Origin: Leclercia adecarboxylata
GTDB lineage: Bacteria > Pseudomonadota > Gammaproteobacteria > Enterobacterales > Enterobacteriaceae
Direction: 5' to 3'
NCBI RefSeq assembly: GCF_006874705.1
Contig: NZ_CP035382.1
Location: 3,286,001-3,350,000 of the forward strand
Length of the DNA: 64,000 bases
Shown: positions 48,262 to 57,994 of the stretch, piece by piece
How the letters are laid out: each line of letters opens with the position of its first letter
Numbering within the stretch: position 1 is the stretch's first letter
Notes under the pieces: model-generated
What the model saw: only the letters and a program-made list of their open reading frames with translations
Databases searched by the model: none
Told to the model about the DNA's origin: nothing
Translations under genes and position numbers: made by a program

Positions 48262-48281
48262 GGCCAGCTTGCGCTGGCCTT
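48262..48281. terminator. Terminator hairpin after rcdA
   Basis: Perfect 7-bp stem GGCCAGC / GCTGGCC with loop TTGC, followed by TT. It separates rcdA from the convergent envelope operon. Confidence 0.6.
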
Positions 48282-48297
48282 CATGTCTTTCGGCCGG

Positions 48298-48675
48298 TTA
48301 ATCCAGTAAGCCGGTAGACGCGGTGCTGGAAGTCTGGACGAAGTTATAGCCTTCGACCACGTTACCTTTAAACCAGATATCCATGGATTTAATGTTCGCC
48401 GTTGCGCCATTGGTAAACATGGAGACAATCGGGATATAACTGGTGATGCTGCTTTTTCCTGATGTTACCGAGTAGCTCCACGTCTCTTTGCCATCAATCA
48501 TTGCACGTGTCTGCGGCTCACCATATTTGTTAATAATTTCTTGCTGGGTGGTTTTGCCTTTAATGATATTGGCCGCCACCGTTTGCTGGCTTTCCTCTTT
48601 GATGGATTTATTGCCATACACCGTACAGCTTGCAAGAGGAAGAATGGCAAGTGCGACAAAAATGAACTTTTTCAT
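48298..48675 (-). CDS. BamE-like (SmpA/OmlA) small lipoprotein
   Basis: The product has 125 residues. A lipoprotein signal with lipobox LASC (Cys17) precedes a SmpA/OmlA-type fold: IKGKTTQQEIINKYGEPQTR, then DGKETWSYS. It is not BamE itself, which is elsewhere. It is the last gene of a three-gene minus-strand operon, 42 bases after the 558-residue membrane protein. A second lipoprotein of the same fold lies at 58730-59041. Function unknown. Confidence 0.8.
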   Translation of the reverse strand: MKKFIFVALAILPLASCTVYGNKSIKEESQQTVAANIIKGKTTQQEIINKYGEPQTRAMIDGKETWSYSVTSGKSSITSYIPIVSMFTNGATANIKSMDIWFKGNVVEGYNFVQTSSTASTGLLD

Positions 48676-48717
48676 ATTATACCTTGTTTATATTGATTAT
48701 TTATTCCCAGTCGGGAA

Positions 48718-50394
48718 TCACTCTTCGCGCGTGACATACCCGAAATCAAAGCCCTGCAGCAGATGTTCACGCAAATATTGATTGATCGGGTAACTGTAGC
48801 TTTGTCCGATACTGACGGCATGCATCACACGCAATACCGCTCCCCCGCTCAGCGGTAAGGGTTCATCGGTGATGGTAATTTTCGCGCCCGCCAGCCCATC
48901 TTTCAGATTTTTATAGGCCACTGATTCAGTGATGCTGTTATTGATGAGGCTGAACGTGACCACCAGAACGGCAATTAACGCGACCGGGAAGGCTAAAGGA
49001 TGGTGATTCAGGAACCGCACCGGGCGCCAGGAACGGCGGGTTAATAGCGTCGCCGTCAGGGGAACGAGCACTAAATAGAGCAGTTTTGCCAGGTGCGTAA
49101 GTGCACCCACCAGAGAGAAAATCAGCGCAATGGGCGGCACAATAACGGCACGCGCGGCATCTTCACCCAGCTTTTCATTAACCCCTCCCGCGCTATAGCT
49201 CGATACTGCCGCGCGCAGTTCAGGTAATTGTTGCTTTACCGCCTCGTTAAGATGTGGCGTGTGAAGCTCAAGGGCGAACTGCTTCAGCTTATCGTTCAGC
49301 GGATACTCCTCACGAACAAGCGTATTCGCCGGGAGAAGCAGCTTTTCGCGTAACGCTTTCTGCACTACGTCAAGGCGGAAAAAGACGCCCCAGTCGAGCC
49401 GTTTAGGGATGGTCACGCCCTGGTAGACCACGGTTCGCTGGGCAAGATATTTCTGCCTGGCGGCTTTCGCCACCGCGGCATTAAACCCGGTGCGATCTGA
49501 CGGCGACCAGTCATTGGCGACGGGAACGCCTTGCCCGCGAACCTGATTTCTTACGGTGGCGTAATAACGTCTCGGGACGTTCCAGGTTTTCAGGCGTTTC
49601 GCCTCTAAGGAGCGTTCGTACCGTTGCCAGGCCCTGGCCTGCTCAAGCCGCACCGTTTCGCTGATATCCATGTCATCGTTGTAATAGGCAACAAATTGTT
49701 TATGCACCTCGCCACGCGCCTGGATCCAGGCCTCGTAGTAGCCGCGAACGCCGCCTTCTTGTGCGCTGATGTTGTCGCGTAAATTCTGTTCCGCATCGCG
49801 TTCCAGTAACTTACGGTAGCGATCGGACGAACTTAGCAGCACCGGTAAGGTTGCCAGAAACGCCTTCCCTGAGGGACTGTTCCACGTCTGTGCCTGTCCA
49901 CCGCCGCTATCCAGCGGGATGCCTTCCAGCGTCTGCTGTCCTTCAATTAGTGCGTGCTGATAGAGCTGCGCCAGCAGGGACATCTGACGAAATTCACCCG
50001 TGCTCTTCGTCACCTGACGTTCAATCACCCATTCCACCGCATGCCAGGTTAATGTGCCGGTGATCAGGCAGATCAACAGCACCAGCGCCGTGCTGGCTTT
50101 CGCCGTCAGCCAGACGCCTTTTTTCTTCAGCCGGACAATACCCATCAGCGAGAACTGTAACGCCAGCAGCGCCGCCGCGATGGCGGTTAATGTCCGGCCG
50201 TAGCGCTCCATATTGTGAACTTCATCGGCGGTCGAGACGCTGCCGACCAGGTCCAGCAGGCGGGAGTTGAACGCCAGCTCACAAATGAGATAGGTGAGGG
50301 TAATGCCCGTCACCAGCCAGTTTTGCCATGCGGGGAGGACCGAACGCTTGATCCCGTCCTGCGGCCAGTGCTTTTCCTGAACCTGCTCGGTCAT
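48718..50394 (-). CDS. Six-helix inner-membrane protein with large central domain, unknown
   Basis: The product has 558 residues. Three hydrophobic helices lie near the N-terminus (about 27-45, 70-90, 100-118). A soluble domain of about 300 residues follows (120-415), rich in Arg, Gln and Tyr. Three more helices are near the C-terminus (about 420-445, 448-466, 480-500), with a soluble tail ending FDFGYVTREE. No enzyme motif is recognised. The ATG overlaps the stop of the lipoprotein gene upstream (ATGA), so the pair is translationally coupled. The operon is absent at this place in K-12. Confidence 0.75.
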   Translation of the reverse strand: MTEQVQEKHWPQDGIKRSVLPAWQNWLVTGITLTYLICELAFNSRLLDLVGSVSTADEVHNMERYGRTLTAIAAALLALQFSLMGIVRLKKKGVWLTAKASTALVLLICLITGTLTWHAVEWVIERQVTKSTGEFRQMSLLAQLYQHALIEGQQTLEGIPLDSGGGQAQTWNSPSGKAFLATLPVLLSSSDRYRKLLERDAEQNLRDNISAQEGGVRGYYEAWIQARGEVHKQFVAYYNDDMDISETVRLEQARAWQRYERSLEAKRLKTWNVPRRYYATVRNQVRGQGVPVANDWSPSDRTGFNAAVAKAARQKYLAQRTVVYQGVTIPKRLDWGVFFRLDVVQKALREKLLLPANTLVREEYPLNDKLKQFALELHTPHLNEAVKQQLPELRAAVSSYSAGGVNEKLGEDAARAVIVPPIALIFSLVGALTHLAKLLYLVLVPLTATLLTRRSWRPVRFLNHHPLAFPVALIAVLVVTFSLINNSITESVAYKNLKDGLAGAKITITDEPLPLSGGAVLRVMHAVSIGQSYSYPINQYLREHLLQGFDFGYVTREE

Positions 50395-51131
50395 GACTTA
50401 AGCTCCAGGCTGGTCTGACGGGTTTTGGTTGGAGCATAGATCTCGGTAGGCACTGAATTGTTCAGCTCCGGCTGGGCAACTTTAGGCGGCAGTGGATCCA
50501 CGGTTTTGGTCGGCGTGCGTTTAACCGGCTTCACTACGGGCTGCGCTTTGGTTTTACGGGACGATCTCACGTTATCAGGGCTGTTGCTGACGACCGTTTT
50601 TTGTTTCTGAACGGGGAATCGACTGTGGTAAACCTCGCCATGCTGCCAGTTGAACTGCTCCACCCGATTGTCGGTGGTGAAATTCAGTTGCAGCTTGTCC
50701 GCGCTGGCGTTGATCTCAGGCCCTGTATCGCATACGCCGGTGAAGGCCCACTCCTGGGATCGCGTATTTTGCAGATCGACCAGGCGATACTGTGCCGGGC
50801 AGGACGGCGTCGCCACTTTCAGCAGCAGTAACGTATGTCCTTCGATGTGATACTGATTGATGATCCTCGCCCAGCTGATGCCCTCCAGCGGGCGCTCAAT
50901 CATCAGATTGCTCCACTTCAGGCTATAACGACCATTCAGCTCCCTTAATGCCCCTGTCGAGCCATCCGCCAGCGTGAACTGTCCGACTTCGTTCCCCAGA
51001 ACGCTCGCCAGATCGGTATTAAACAGAATTTTGCCGTTTTTATCGTAACGAACAGAGCAGCCACTTAACCCAAGAATTAACGCCAGAACCAGTAAGCTAC
51101 GTAGGGTTAAGTTGTGTCGTGACATAGTCAT
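50391..51131 (-). CDS. Lipoprotein with Pro/Lys/Thr-rich tail, unknown
   Basis: The product has 246 residues. The lipobox is LSGC (Cys25). A beta-rich domain (about 30-165) contains two Cys (PSCPAQY and GVCDTG) and GNEVGQFTLADGSTGALREL. The tail, from about residue 170, is rich in Pro, Lys and Thr (KTKAQPVVKPVKRTPTKTV), a type that can span the periplasm. It is the first gene of the operon and is coupled to the membrane protein. Function unknown. Confidence 0.75.
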   Translation of the reverse strand: MTMSRHNLTLRSLLVLALILGLSGCSVRYDKNGKILFNTDLASVLGNEVGQFTLADGSTGALRELNGRYSLKWSNLMIERPLEGISWARIINQYHIEGHTLLLLKVATPSCPAQYRLVDLQNTRSQEWAFTGVCDTGPEINASADKLQLNFTTDNRVEQFNWQHGEVYHSRFPVQKQKTVVSNSPDNVRSSRKTKAQPVVKPVKRTPTKTVDPLPPKVAQPELNNSVPTEIYAPTKTRQTSLELKS

Positions 51132-51680
51132 CTGTTAATTCCGTTTTGGTACGTTATTTTATCAATGCGCAACGTTATCAATGTTGCCATTGATAATTGA
51201 TGAGGAGGATTTCCGCGATCGCTTATAAATTTGACTTAAGGCCCGATAAACCACGAAAACAAATTCTGATGGAGGAAAAATTTATATGTCCACTGCTCTT
51301 GAGAAAGCGTGATGCTCATCCATGAGAAAAATCTCAAAAAATTTAACATGTTGAAATAATCAGTCAATCTCCATTTCTGGTAGTTCTTCGAAAGGGGATA
51401 CAGCAGAGCAGGCAGTGAAATACCGCAGGGAGTTAATTTTTCCGCCGCGAGAAGATATATGCGGTCAGAGTCCATTTTTAACAGAAAAATGATCTACTCT
51501 TTTATCTGCCAATTATTTTTAAGCCGTACAGATATCTGCCGCCGTTATTCATGCCACCAGCGCGTCAAATTTACCCGCTTCAGCAGAGGCCACAGACCCT
51601 TATTTATATCCGGGTATAATTGACAGGATGCGCGACTGCGCGTACGTTGCTATTTTTACCCGGATAAAAAAGGTAGCAGC
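51132..51680. other. AT-rich intergenic region upstream of two divergent genes
   Basis: No gene is well supported. A 79-codon open frame on the minus strand (51236-51475) has no ribosome site or recognised motif. A TATAAT at 51615-51620 may be the -10 of the DUF2239 gene. The rest is AT-rich and probably holds the promoter of the envelope operon. Confidence 0.5.
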
Positions 51681-52253
51681 ATGGCGAACATCACCCTTAC
51701 CGCCTTCTGGCGACAGCAACAGATTGCGCACGGTACGCTGAGCGCGCTGATCCAGCAGATCCAGTCCGCTAATATTCAGGATGAAACCGTTTTCATTTTT
51801 AACGATCGCAGCGGCAAGCGTCTCGATATTCACCTTCACGGGGATATTGCCAGCACTCTGGCGGTGTACCCGGAGCTGGCAGAAAGCAGCGTCGTCAGAA
51901 CCCGGGGCAGGCCAAAGCTTGGCGTCTCGGCAAAAGAGGTGACGCTGCTGCCGCGTCACTGGGAGTGGCTAGCCTCCCAGCCCGGCGGGGCTTCCGCTAC
52001 CTTGCGAAGGCTTATCGATCAGGCGCGAAAATCCAGTGACGCGGCGGATAACAAGCGCCAGCGACACGACCGCGCCTACCACTTTATGTATGAGATAGCC
52101 GGGGATCTGCCTGATTACGAAGCCAGCCTGCGTGCGCTCTTTGCTGACGATGAGGTCGCGTTTACCGCGGGTATCAAAAACTGGCCGCAGGATATTCGCC
52201 AGTACGCGTTACGGCTGGCGTTTGGCAAAGAAGAGGATCACCAGCAGGGTTGA
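51681..52253 (+). CDS. DUF2239 family protein
   Basis: The product is a 190-residue soluble protein. It contains FWRQQQIAHGTLSALIQQIQ, FIFNDRSGKRLDIHLHG, the basic GRPKLGVSAKEVTLLPRHWEWL, and a helical C-terminus (FTAGIKNWPQDIRQYALRL). This is the DUF2239 family, of unknown function; the GRPKLGVSAKEVTLLPR stretch is very conserved. The ribosome site AGGTAG precedes the ATG. It precedes the carotenoid cluster by 226 AT-rich bases in the same direction but is probably separate. Confidence 0.88.
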   Translation: MANITLTAFWRQQQIAHGTLSALIQQIQSANIQDETVFIFNDRSGKRLDIHLHGDIASTLAVYPELAESSVVRTRGRPKLGVSAKEVTLLPRHWEWLASQPGGASATLRRLIDQARKSSDAADNKRQRHDRAYHFMYEIAGDLPDYEASLRALFADDEVAFTAGIKNWPQDIRQYALRLAFGKEEDHQQG

Positions 52254-52479
52254 CGGGAAGGGGGTTCTAATATCTCTACAAATGTAAATTTTTGTGCAAC
52301 TTACTTCATGGCTATAATTTTAAATTATTGATTTTAATATAATTAATAACTATTTTCGGTTTCTCTTATCCCGGCGGGCAACAAAACGCAGAAGGATACG
52401 CTACGCTTTGTAAATCATCCTGCGGCAAGCGTTTTTACCTCTTCTGCGGAAGTCGCCACCATATACCGGGGAAGCCCCT

Positions 52480-53400
52480 ATGACCCTTAGTCATGAAGAT
52501 GATGTAAAAATGCTGCTGTCTGCGTTTGAACGACGCCTGGAACAACTATTGCCTGCGGGAGAGCAGGAGGGCCAGGTCTACGCGGCCATGCGCGAAGCAA
52601 CGCTTGTCGCCGGCAAGCGCATGCGCCCTCTGTTGCTGCTGCTGGCGGCGACCGACATGGGCTACAAAGCTGAGCGGACAGGCCTTCTGGATCTGGCCTG
52701 CGCCATTGAAATGGTTCACGTGGCCTCCCTGATTCTGGATGACATGCCCTGCATGGACAATGCCATGCTCAGACGCGGGCGGCCGACGGTTCACTGTCAG
52801 TATGGCGAAAGCGTCGCGATACTGGCGGCAGTGGCGCTGCTGAGTCATGCATTTTGCGTCATCTCACGCGCGCCTTCGCTGACGCACGAGGCCAAAGCGC
52901 GGGCGATTGCTGAGCTTTCAGCATCGGTGGGGCATATGGGGCTGGTACAGGGGCAATTTCGCGATCTGAACGAGGCCCGGCAGAGCCGTAATGCGGATGA
53001 AATACAGCTGACCAATGAGTTGAAAACCAGCAGCCTGTTCAATGCCACCCTGCAACTGGCGGCCATAGCGGCCGAAGCTCCGCCTCAGGTCAGCGAACGT
53101 CTGCGCTTTTTCGCCCGCGATCTCGGTCAGGCTTTCCAGCTGATAGATGACCTGACGGACGGCTCACACGCCACCGGCAAAGATCCCCATCAGGATAAAG
53201 ATAAATCGACGCTGGTCGCCGTGCTCGGGACAGAGAGCGTTTTCCTGCGCCTGCGTGAGCACGTGCGCAGCGCCGACCAGCATATTGCTACCGCCTGTCA
53301 GCCGGGAACTACCGCCCGGCACTATGTTCACGTCTGGTTTGAAAAACAGCTGACGCTTATCAGTCAGAGCCTGTCGTTATCCCTGTCGGAGTGTCAATGA
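52480..53400 (+). CDS. crtE: Geranylgeranyl diphosphate synthase CrtE
   Basis: The product has 306 residues and is a trans-prenyltransferase. The first Asp-rich motif is DDMPCMD (87-93), the second is DDLTD (223-227), and GKRMRP (45-50) binds diphosphate. It extends farnesyl diphosphate to geranylgeranyl diphosphate. It is the first gene of crtE-idi-crtY-crtI-crtB. The AT-rich 226-base region upstream (52254-52479) should hold the promoter; ribosome site GGGGAAG lies before the ATG. The stop overlaps the idi start (ATGA). Confidence 0.95.
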   Translation: MTLSHEDDVKMLLSAFERRLEQLLPAGEQEGQVYAAMREATLVAGKRMRPLLLLLAATDMGYKAERTGLLDLACAIEMVHVASLILDDMPCMDNAMLRRGRPTVHCQYGESVAILAAVALLSHAFCVISRAPSLTHEAKARAIAELSASVGHMGLVQGQFRDLNEARQSRNADEIQLTNELKTSSLFNATLQLAAIAAEAPPQVSERLRFFARDLGQAFQLIDDLTDGSHATGKDPHQDKDKSTLVAVLGTESVFLRLREHVRSADQHIATACQPGTTARHYVHVWFEKQLTLISQSLSLSLSECQ

Positions 53401-54425
53401 GCAACCTGTCGCAACGTAAAAGCGATCATCTCGATATCGTACTGAACAGCACGCCCGGGGTAAAAAAGTGTACCAGCGGCTTTGAAAAATGGCGGTTCGG
53501 GCACTGTGCACTGCCTGAACTGCATCTTGATGATATTGATCTCTCGACCTCGCTGTTTGGCCGCGCCCTGAAGGCGCCGCTGCTGATCAGTTCTATGACC
53601 GGGGGTACCCGTCGGGCGAGCCAGATCAATCAACATCTTGCCCTCGCCGCGCAGGCCCTGGGGCTGGCGATGGGGGTTGGCTCCCAGCGCGTGGCGCTGG
53701 AGAGCGAGGCTAACTACGGCCTGACGCGTGAACTGCGCGCCTTTGCCCCGGACGTGGTGCTGATGGCCAACCTCGGTGCCGCGCAAATCGCGGGCCGGCA
53801 GGGCATCGACTATGCCAGACGCGCCGTAGAGGCCCTCGCGGCAGATGCGCTGATTATCCACCTCAACCCGCTTCAGGAGGCGCTGCAGCACGGCGGGGAT
53901 CGCAACTGGTGCGGGGTTATCGACGCCATTCATCAGACCGTCGAGGCGCTGCATGTGCCGGTGGTGGTCAAAGAGGTGGGCAGCGGGCTTTCGGTACCGG
54001 TTGCCCGTCAGCTGGCCGCGGCGGGCGTGGCGATGCTGGATGTCGCCGGAGCCGGTGGTACCAGCTGGGCGGCGGTTGAGGGCGAACGCGCCGTCACCGC
54101 TCATGGCCGGGCGGTGGCGATGGCCTTTGCCGACTGGGGGATCCCGACCGCGACGGCATTACAGGATCTGCATCAGGCGCTGCCCGACATGCCGCTTGTG
54201 GCCTCGGGCGGGATCGCCAACGGCATCGAGGTGGCAAAAGCGATCCGCCTGGGCGCAAGCCTGGTGGGGCAGGCGGCCGGGGTGCTGCAAAGCGCGTTAC
54301 TTTCCAGCGAGGCGGTCATTGACCATTTTCAGGTGATCATCGACCAGCTGCGCGTCGCCTGTTTCTGCACCGGGAGCGCCAACCTGGCCCAGCTGCGTCA
54401 GGCCACGCTGGTGGCGCAGACGTAA
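53397..54425 (+). CDS. idi: Type 2 isopentenyl-diphosphate isomerase (Fni/Idi)
   Basis: The product is a 342-residue FMN-dependent isomerase, the type found in carotenoid clusters of Pantoea and Cronobacter. Motifs include [18 protein letters not shown] (FMN loop), and [16 protein letters not shown]. It interconverts IPP and DMAPP to feed CrtE. The ATG overlaps the crtE stop, and the stop overlaps the crtY ATG by one base (TAATG). It is not related to the type 1 Idi of E. coli. Confidence 0.95.
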   Translation: MSNLSQRKSDHLDIVLNSTPGVKKCTSGFEKWRFGHCALPELHLDDIDLSTSLFGRALKAPLLISSMTGGTRRASQINQHLALAAQALGLAMGVGSQRVALESEANYGLTRELRAFAPDVVLMANLGAAQIAGRQGIDYARRAVEALAADALIIHLNPLQEALQHGGDRNWCGVIDAIHQTVEALHVPVVVKEVGSGLSVPVARQLAAAGVAMLDVAGAGGTSWAAVEGERAVTAHGRAVAMAFADWGIPTATALQDLHQALPDMPLVASGGIANGIEVAKAIRLGASLVGQAAGVLQSALLSSEAVIDHFQVIIDQLRVACFCTGSANLAQLRQATLVAQT

Positions 54426-55600
54426 TGGCGCACGAGTGGGACATCATCCTGGCGGGCGGTGGGCTGGCGAACGGGCTGATCGCGTTACGGTTGCGTCAAC
54501 AGCGCCCCGGGCTGCGCGTGCTGCTTCTCGAGGCCGATAGCCAGCCGGGGGGGAATCACACCTGGTCGTTTCATGAAGGCGACATTACCCCCGGGCAGCA
54601 CCGGTGGATTGCCCCCCTGGTGGCACATCGCTGGCAGGGATACGACGTGCGCTTTCCCGACCTGAACCGGACCCTTACCGGGGACTACCTCAGCATCACC
54701 TCCGCGCGTTTTGCCGCCGTGCTGGCCGACGCCTGTGGCGAGAGCCTGCAAACTGACGCCGCCGTCACCGCGCTCACTCCGCAGACGGTGACGCTCGCCG
54801 ACGGCACCACGCTCCGGGCCCGCGCGGTGATCGATGGCCGGGGCTACACGCCGGACAGGCACCTCAACACCGGCAGCCAGTCATTTCTTGGCCAGGAGTG
54901 GCATCTCCGCCAGCCGCACGGCCTGACCCGGCCGATACTGATGGACGCCACGGTCAACCAACAGGGCGGGTATCGTTTTGTCTATACCCTGCCGCTTTCC
55001 GCCACCGAACTGCTGATCGAAGATACCCACTACATTGACGCCGCCCGGCTGCACCTCAGCGCCGCGCGGCAAAACATTGCTGACTACGCCCGCCAGCAGG
55101 GCTGGTGCCTGGACCGCCTGATCCGCGAAGAGCGGGGCCATCTGCCGATTATGCTGGCGGGTGATTTCCCTGCCTACTGGCAGGCGCGGGATAAGCAGCC
55201 GTGCAGCGGCCTGCGCGCCGGGCTGTTTCATGCCACCACCGGCTATTCGTTGCCTCACGCGGTGGCGCTGGCCGAGGCCATCGCCGGCACCGCGGATATC
55301 AGCGCGGCCACGATCTTTTCTGTGATTCATCGCTATGCCCTGCGCCAGTGGCAGGAGCAGCGTTTTTTCCGCACTCTCAACCGCATGCTGTTTCTGGCGG
55401 GGGATGCCGATAAACGCTGGCAGGTGATGCAACGTTTTTACTCTCTTAACGAAGGGCTGATTGCCCGCTTTTACGCCGGGCAACTGACCCTGGCCGATAA
55501 AGCGCGGATCCTGGCAGGTAAGCCCCCGGTTCCCGTCGGCGAAGCGATGCTCGCCATACTGAAACTCACTCCCCGGATGCGAGCGTTTCACCATGAATAA
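54425..55600 (+). CDS. crtY: Lycopene beta-cyclase CrtY
   Basis: The product is 391 residues. It has an N-terminal dinucleotide-binding motif GGGLANGLIALRL and the family's ADSQPGGNHTWSFHE. FHATTGYSLPHAVALAEAI is in the last third. It closes both ends of lycopene to beta-rings, giving beta-carotene. It sits where Pantoea has crtX before crtY; here crtX is absent. It is coupled to idi (1-base overlap) and crtI (8-base overlap). Confidence 0.95.
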   Translation: MAHEWDIILAGGGLANGLIALRLRQQRPGLRVLLLEADSQPGGNHTWSFHEGDITPGQHRWIAPLVAHRWQGYDVRFPDLNRTLTGDYLSITSARFAAVLADACGESLQTDAAVTALTPQTVTLADGTTLRARAVIDGRGYTPDRHLNTGSQSFLGQEWHLRQPHGLTRPILMDATVNQQGGYRFVYTLPLSATELLIEDTHYIDAARLHLSAARQNIADYARQQGWCLDRLIREERGHLPIMLAGDFPAYWQARDKQPCSGLRAGLFHATTGYSLPHAVALAEAIAGTADISAATIFSVIHRYALRQWQEQRFFRTLNRMLFLAGDADKRWQVMQRFYSLNEGLIARFYAGQLTLADKARILAGKPPVPVGEAMLAILKLTPRMRAFHHE

Positions 55601-57071
55601 AACAGTCATTATTGGTGCCGGGTTTGGCGGATTAGCGCTGGCCATTCGGCTACAGGCCCAGGGCATTGCCACACTCCTGCTGGAGCAGCGGGATAAGCCC
55701 GGCGGGCGGGCGTACGTTTATCACGATCAAGGGTTCACCTTTGACGCCGGGCCGACGGTGATAACCGATCCCAGCGCCATCGAAGAGCTGTTCACCCTGG
55801 CCGGAAAACGGATGGCGGATTATGTCGATCTCCTGCCGGTCACTCCTTTCTATCGCCTGTGCTGGGAGACGGGCGAGGTCTTTGATTACGACAATGTGCA
55901 GGCCCGGCTGGAAGAACAGATAAGACGTTTTAACCCCCGTGACGTGGAGGGTTACCGCAAATTTCACGCCTACTCGCGGGCGGTGTTTAACGAGGGGTAT
56001 CTCAAGCTCGGCACGGTGCCGTTCCTCTCTTTTCGCGATATGCTCCGCGCCGGGCCGCAGCTTGCCCGCTTGCAGGCCTGGCGCAGCGTCTACGGCATGG
56101 TTTCGCGCTTTATCGAGAATGAACAGCTGCGTCAGGCGTTCTCGTTTCATTCCCTGCTGGTGGGGGGCAACCCGTTTGCCACCTCGTCCATTTATACCCT
56201 GATCCACGCCCTCGAGCGTGAGTGGGGCGTCTGGTTTGCCCGCGGCGGCACCGGGGCGCTGGTGCAGGGGCTGGTGAAGCTTTATCAGGATCTCGGCGGG
56301 GAGTTGCAGCTGAATGCGGAGGTGACCCGGCTGGTGGCCGACGGCGATCGCATTCGCGCCGTGGAGCTGAAAGACGGCCAGACGATCCCGACCGCGGCGG
56401 TGGCCTCCAATGCCGACGTGGTGCATACCTATGAAAAGCTGCTGGGGCATCATCCGGCGGGGGCGGCGCGCGCGACATCGCTCAAGCGCAAACGCATGAG
56501 TAATTCCTTGTTTGTGCTCTATTTTGGCCTTAACAAGCAGCACGATCTTGCCCACCACACGGTGTGTTTCGGGCCGCGCTATAAAGAGCTGATCGACGAT
56601 ATCTTTAATAAAAACGCGCTGGCGGAGGATTTCTCCCTCTACCTGCACGCCCCCTGCGTCACCGATCCCTCCCTCGCGCCGCCGGGCTGCGGCAGTTATT
56701 ACGTGTTAGCCCCGGTGCCCCACTTAGGCACCGCGGATCTCGACTGGGTTGTGGAAGGGCCGCGCCTGCGCGACAGGATTTTCGATTATCTTGAAGCCCA
56801 CTACATGCCGGGTCTGCGCAGCCAGCTGGTGACCCACCGCATGTTCACTCCCTTCGATTTTCGCGACCAGCTTGGCGCTCATCTGGGCTCCGCCTTTTCG
56901 GTCGAACCGATCCTGCGCCAGAGCGCCTGGTTCCGGCCGCACAATCGCGACAGCCGGATCCCCAATCTTTACCTGGTCGGGGCGGGCACCCATCCGGGCG
57001 CCGGTATTCCCGGGGTGATCGGTTCGGCCAAAGCCACGGCAGGGCTGATGCTGGAGGCGCTTTCCCGATGA
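55593..57071 (+). CDS. crtI: Phytoene desaturase CrtI
   Basis: The product has 492 residues. It has an N-terminal FAD motif VIIGAGFGGLALAIRLQAQG and a C-terminal carotenoid dehydrogenase signature (GAGTHPGAGIPGVIGSAK). It carries out four desaturations from phytoene to lycopene. It starts within the last 8 bases of crtY and its stop overlaps the crtB ATG (ATGA). Confidence 0.96.
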   Translation: MNKTVIIGAGFGGLALAIRLQAQGIATLLLEQRDKPGGRAYVYHDQGFTFDAGPTVITDPSAIEELFTLAGKRMADYVDLLPVTPFYRLCWETGEVFDYDNVQARLEEQIRRFNPRDVEGYRKFHAYSRAVFNEGYLKLGTVPFLSFRDMLRAGPQLARLQAWRSVYGMVSRFIENEQLRQAFSFHSLLVGGNPFATSSIYTLIHALEREWGVWFARGGTGALVQGLVKLYQDLGGELQLNAEVTRLVADGDRIRAVELKDGQTIPTAAVASNADVVHTYEKLLGHHPAGAARATSLKRKRMSNSLFVLYFGLNKQHDLAHHTVCFGPRYKELIDDIFNKNALAEDFSLYLHAPCVTDPSLAPPGCGSYYVLAPVPHLGTADLDWVVEGPRLRDRIFDYLEAHYMPGLRSQLVTHRMFTPFDFRDQLGAHLGSAFSVEPILRQSAWFRPHNRDSRIPNLYLVGAGTHPGAGIPGVIGSAKATAGLMLEALSR

Positions 57072-57994
57072 ACACCACCCTGATGGATCACGCGACCGAC
57101 ACCATAGCCGTGGGCTCGAAAAGCTTTGCCACCGCTGCGAAACTCTTCGATCCGGCCACCCGGCGTAGCGTGCTGATGCTCTACGCCTGGTGCCGCTACT
57201 GCGATGACGTTATCGACGGCCAGGAGCTGGGATTTAACGCCAGTCCCGTGGACAGCGCCCAGGCAGAGGAGCGTCTGGAGATGCTCAAACGCCAGACCCT
57301 GCGCGCGTGGGAAGGTGGAGAGATGCGTGAGCCCGCCTTTGCCGCCTTTCAGGAGGTGGCGCTGGGCCACAACATCCCGCTCCAGCTGGCTTACGATCAC
57401 CTTGACGGTTTTGCCATGGACGTACGCGAGACGCATTACGAGACTTTCGATGACACCCTGCAATACTGCTATCGCGTGGCGGGGGTGGTGGGGTTAATGA
57501 TGGCGAGGGTGATGGGGGTACGCGATGAAGCCGTGCTCGATCGCGCCTGTGATTTAGGCCTCGCCTTTCAGTTGACCAATATCGCCAGGGATATTGTCGA
57601 GGATGCCCGGGTGGGCCGCTGTTATCTCCCGGCCCAGTGGCTGGCAGAGGCGGACATTCCCCCGGGGGCGATAGCACAGCCCAAAATGCGCGCGCCCCTC
57701 GCGGATATCGCCCGACGGCTGGTGGCAGAAGCCGAACCTTACTATGCCTCTGCCCGGGAAGGTCTGGCCGGGCTGCCGCTGCGATCCGCCTGGGCCATTG
57801 CCTCGGCGCACGGGGTGTATCGTGAGATTGGCGTGAAGGTCGGCGCGGCGGGGCCCCGGGCCTGGGATACACGGCAGGGGACCAGCGGTCTGGAGAAGTC
57901 GGGATTACTGCTAAAAGGGGCCTTGCTTTCGCTCACTTCTCGTTTTGCGACGCCGTCACCGCGCCCGCCTCAGCTCTGGCAGCGCCCGCGCTAG
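57068..57994 (+). CDS. crtB: Phytoene synthase CrtB
   Basis: The product is 308 residues with the squalene/phytoene synthase fold. The first Asp-rich motif is YCDDVID (Asp46, Asp47, Asp50) and the second is NIARDIVEDARVGRCYLP. YRVAGVVGLMM is conserved between. It condenses two GGPP to phytoene. It is the last gene of the plus-strand operon. Its final 62 bases overlap the 3' end of convergent crtZ. Confidence 0.96.
   Translation: MNTTLMDHATDTIAVGSKSFATAAKLFDPATRRSVLMLYAWCRYCDDVIDGQELGFNASPVDSAQAEERLEMLKRQTLRAWEGGEMREPAFAAFQEVALGHNIPLQLAYDHLDGFAMDVRETHYETFDDTLQYCYRVAGVVGLMMARVMGVRDEAVLDRACDLGLAFQLTNIARDIVEDARVGRCYLPAQWLAEADIPPGAIAQPKMRAPLADIARRLVAEAEPYYASAREGLAGLPLRSAWAIASAHGVYREIGVKVGAAGPRAWDTRQGTSGLEKSGLLLKGALLSLTSRFATPSPRPPQLWQRPR

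Noticed and set aside
48298..48675. bamE itself
   Set aside because: The fold is similar, but BamE is an essential gene found elsewhere in enterobacteria and the sequence does not match it closely.
51236..51475. 79-codon open frame on the minus strand
   Set aside because: No ribosome site and no recognisable motif; kept only as a note in the intergenic entry.
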